Shown here piece by piece: positions 6,306 through 7,129 of a stretch of DNA of 7,129 nucleotides (positions are counted from its first letter, which is position 1; each line of letters opens with the position of its first letter). The stretch is from the NCBI GenBank assembly GCA_937915725.1, contig CALGGV010000223.1:1-7129 (forward strand), written 5' to 3'. The stretch comes from an uncultured Selenomonadales bacterium. GTDB lineage: Bacteria > Bacillota > Negativicutes > Selenomonadales > Selenomonadaceae. The translations under genes were made by a program, and so were the position numbers. Below the pieces are notes generated by a model that was not told the origin of the DNA, made no database searches, and worked only from the letters and a program-made list of their open reading frames with translations.

Positions 6306-6560
6306 TTAAGTGTTATTAAATAAATCTGAATGTATCTTTTGGAATTTAAATTCAAAATAAATAGTGTGAGTTTTACATGCTTTGCCTGTAGCCAGTGAAT
6401 AACCTTTGATTAATTCTTTCTCGCCGAAGAAATTTAAAATTTTTACCACAATATCACGGGCGTTTTGTTTTATCTGTCTGTTTGCGTTATCAAGACCACA
6501 CAGTAAAGCCTTCGGATTTTCAAAGTGAATGGGAATTTGTATGAGTATATGAAAAATTAT
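6306..6560 (-). pseudogene. Unassigned fragment, possibly from a nuclease or toxin domain
   Basis: A minus-strand frame stays open for about 84 codons, with a stop (TGA) at 6561-6563 just upstream and TAA at 6306-6308 at the end, but it has no ATG and no RBS. It contains F-E-N-P-K-A-L, then L-D-N-A-N-R-Q-I-K-Q-N-A-R-D-I-V-V-K-I, then G-Y-S-L-A-T-G-K. The pattern N-P-K, A-N-R-Q-I, I-V-V faintly recalls the (E-x-K)-N-P ... A-x-x-Q ... I-V-I blocks of contact-dependent or phage-encoded toxin nucleases. That resemblance is weak, and I do not recognise the family. It begins exactly where the antitoxin remnant ends, so it may be what is left of another gene joined there by deletion. It could also be a chance open frame. 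Confidence 0.35.
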
Positions 6561-6828
6561 TCAGAAAGTGCTTGCTGAACTTCACTAGGGAATTTCATTA
6601 TGGTACTTAAATAAGAGGAGGTACTGGTATCAATTTTGCGTTTACCTTGTTCCCAGCCTTGCAAAGTTGCCAGCGGAATAGAGTTGTTCCCAAAATTTTT
6701 TAGGCTGAATCCTGTAAACAGTACCCTTTTTTATGCCGACTACGTTTGCATTATTAGCATCTTCAATAGTTCCTGTAAGACCTTGAATAATGCAATTAAC
6801 TAAAGGGGAGAATTGAATTTTTTTTCAT
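6557..6828 (-). pseudogene. HTH (XRE/HigA-like) antitoxin, frameshifted
   Basis: The start is clear: ATG at 6826-6828 with AAGGAG 8 nt upstream, overlapping the toxin stop by one base. The start frame dies after ten codons at a TAA. Shifting one base at the A8 run (6818-6825) gives M-K-K-I-Q-F-S-P-L, then V-N-C-I-I-Q-G-L-T-G-T-I-E-D-A, then V-V-G-I-K-K-G-T-V-Y-R. This resembles the N-terminal region of RelE-partner HTH antitoxins. A second shift (about 6680-6730) is needed to reach the helix-turn-helix end: I-P-L-A-T-L-Q-G-W-E-Q-G-K-R-K, then S-S-Y-L-S-T-I, closing with V-Q-Q-A-L-S-E and TAA at 6557-6559. The coding span is about 90 codons against the usual 100 or so, so some sequence is probably missing near the second junction. 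The intact form would bind the toxin and the operon's operator; this copy should not. Confidence 0.72.
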
Positions 6829-7129
6829 TAGTTAATCTCCTTTTGGAAAGAATTTTTAAGTTGTTGAACAATCGTTCACATTATCTTTTTTTCTTGATCA
6901 GTTAAATCAACCTGTACTTTTTGCTATAGGCAAATAAAAGATAAATGGGGTGGTTCTCATCGTAAAAATAGTAGATTATTCGTACACATCCTCTTTTACT
7001 TTTGTTCGTACTTTTCCAGCGAATTTTGCGAAGACCGCCGGTAATCTGGAATAATATCATCGAGTAAAAAATTAACTCTAATATAATTTTTAAATTCAAT
7101 CTGCGTTTCAGTATCCCAAAAATCTTGCA
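6828..7129 (-). pseudogene. RelE/HigB-type toxin, frameshifted, 5' end outside window
   Basis: Three minus-strand pieces join into one RelE/ParE-superfamily protein. Piece 1, from the window edge, reads F-W-D-T-E-T-Q-I-E-F-K-N-Y-I and ends L-L-D-D-I-I-P-D. Piece 2 reads T-G-G-L-R-K-I-R-W, then K-R-G-C-V-R-I-I-Y-Y-F-Y, then I-Y-L-L-F-A-Y-S-K. Piece 3 reads V-D-L-T-D-Q-E-K-K-I-M, stop, T-I-V-Q-Q-L-K and ends at TAA 6828-6830. G-G-L-R-K-I-R-W and R-V/I-I-Y-Y are the core of this toxin group. Lesions: one extra base in GATTACC (7040-7046), one missing base at the A5 run (6918-6922), and an in-frame TGA at 6876-6878 where an arginine codon may have stood. Intact relatives are mRNA interferases of about 100-120 residues encoded before their antitoxin, the same order as here. 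The start codon should lie just beyond 7129. Confidence 0.75.
6837..6842 (-). promoter_or_regulatory. RBS of the antitoxin remnant
   Basis: On the minus strand AAGGAG lies inside the last codons of the toxin remnant and 8 nt before the antitoxin ATG at 6828. Its good state, with the preserved one-base TAATG overlap, shows that the original toxin-antitoxin operon layout is still readable although both frames are broken. Confidence 0.6.

Larger units (their letters stand above)
5920..7129. other. Gene-decay zone without an intact gene
   Basis: No frame on either strand encodes a complete recognisable protein here. Hand translation of the minus strand gives four successive gene remnants, described separately: toxin, antitoxin, an unassigned fragment and an Rpn-type nuclease. 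The stretches between them (about 5920-6040 and 6269-6305) are AT-rich and hold nothing I can assign apart from a short inverted repeat. All seven genes to the left are open and carry their key residues, so the breakage here is more likely real decay than generally poor sequence. Confidence 0.7.

Noticed and set aside
6902..7099. A stand-alone 65-residue gene on the minus strand
   Set aside because: Its core matches a RelE-type toxin but its first 20 or so residues do not. The missing toxin N-terminus is in the neighbouring frame, so this is the middle piece of a frameshifted gene.
1..7129. CRISPR arrays, tRNA or rRNA genes, intact insertion sequences
   Set aside because: I saw no regularly spaced repeats, no cloverleaf or rRNA-like sequence, and no terminal repeats flanking a transposase frame.

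Overview
This AT-rich window looks like part of a surface-polysaccharide or glycoconjugate biosynthesis locus of a low-GC bacterium with strong Shine-Dalgarno sites (GGAGG/AGGTG). A Negativicutes-type (Selenomonadales-like) Firmicute would fit, because such bacteria combine low GC with LPS-type surface glycans. That placement is a guess from style and gene content, since no taxonomic marker gene is present.

Positions 6-4806 hold six tightly packed plus-strand genes that probably form one transcription unit, entered from upstream. In order they are an acyl carrier protein (ACP1), a NeuD/PglD-type left-handed beta-helix acyltransferase, a second and different acyl carrier protein (ACP2), a beta-ketoacyl-ACP synthase III (KAS III) whose start overlaps the ACP2 stop by one base, a zinc-ribbon SAM-dependent methyltransferase, and a MATE/MOP-superfamily transporter. 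The transporter carries a C-terminal RsbW-like (HATPase) domain. My reading is that KAS III builds a short acyl group on an ACP, the beta-helix enzyme puts it on an amino sugar, the methyltransferase decorates the product or its acyl group, and the transporter moves something across the membrane. Only the family assignments are supported by sequence; the shared pathway is inference.

Positions 4816-5871 hold a second KAS III with an intact Cys-His-Asn triad on the minus strand, convergent with the transporter gene (9-bp gap). It aligns with the first KAS III along its whole length but is clearly diverged from it.

Positions 5920-7129 contain no intact gene. By hand translation I find four broken minus-strand genes in a row: a RelE/HigB-type toxin (two frameshifts and an in-frame stop, running off the window edge), its overlapping HTH antitoxin (frameshifted at an A8 run and again internally), an unassigned fragment that may come from a nuclease or toxin, and an Rpn-family (PD-(D/E)XK) recombination-promoting nuclease reduced to its N-terminus plus possibly a scrap of its C-terminus. 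This is a graveyard of mobile or selfish genes beside an intact biosynthetic cluster.
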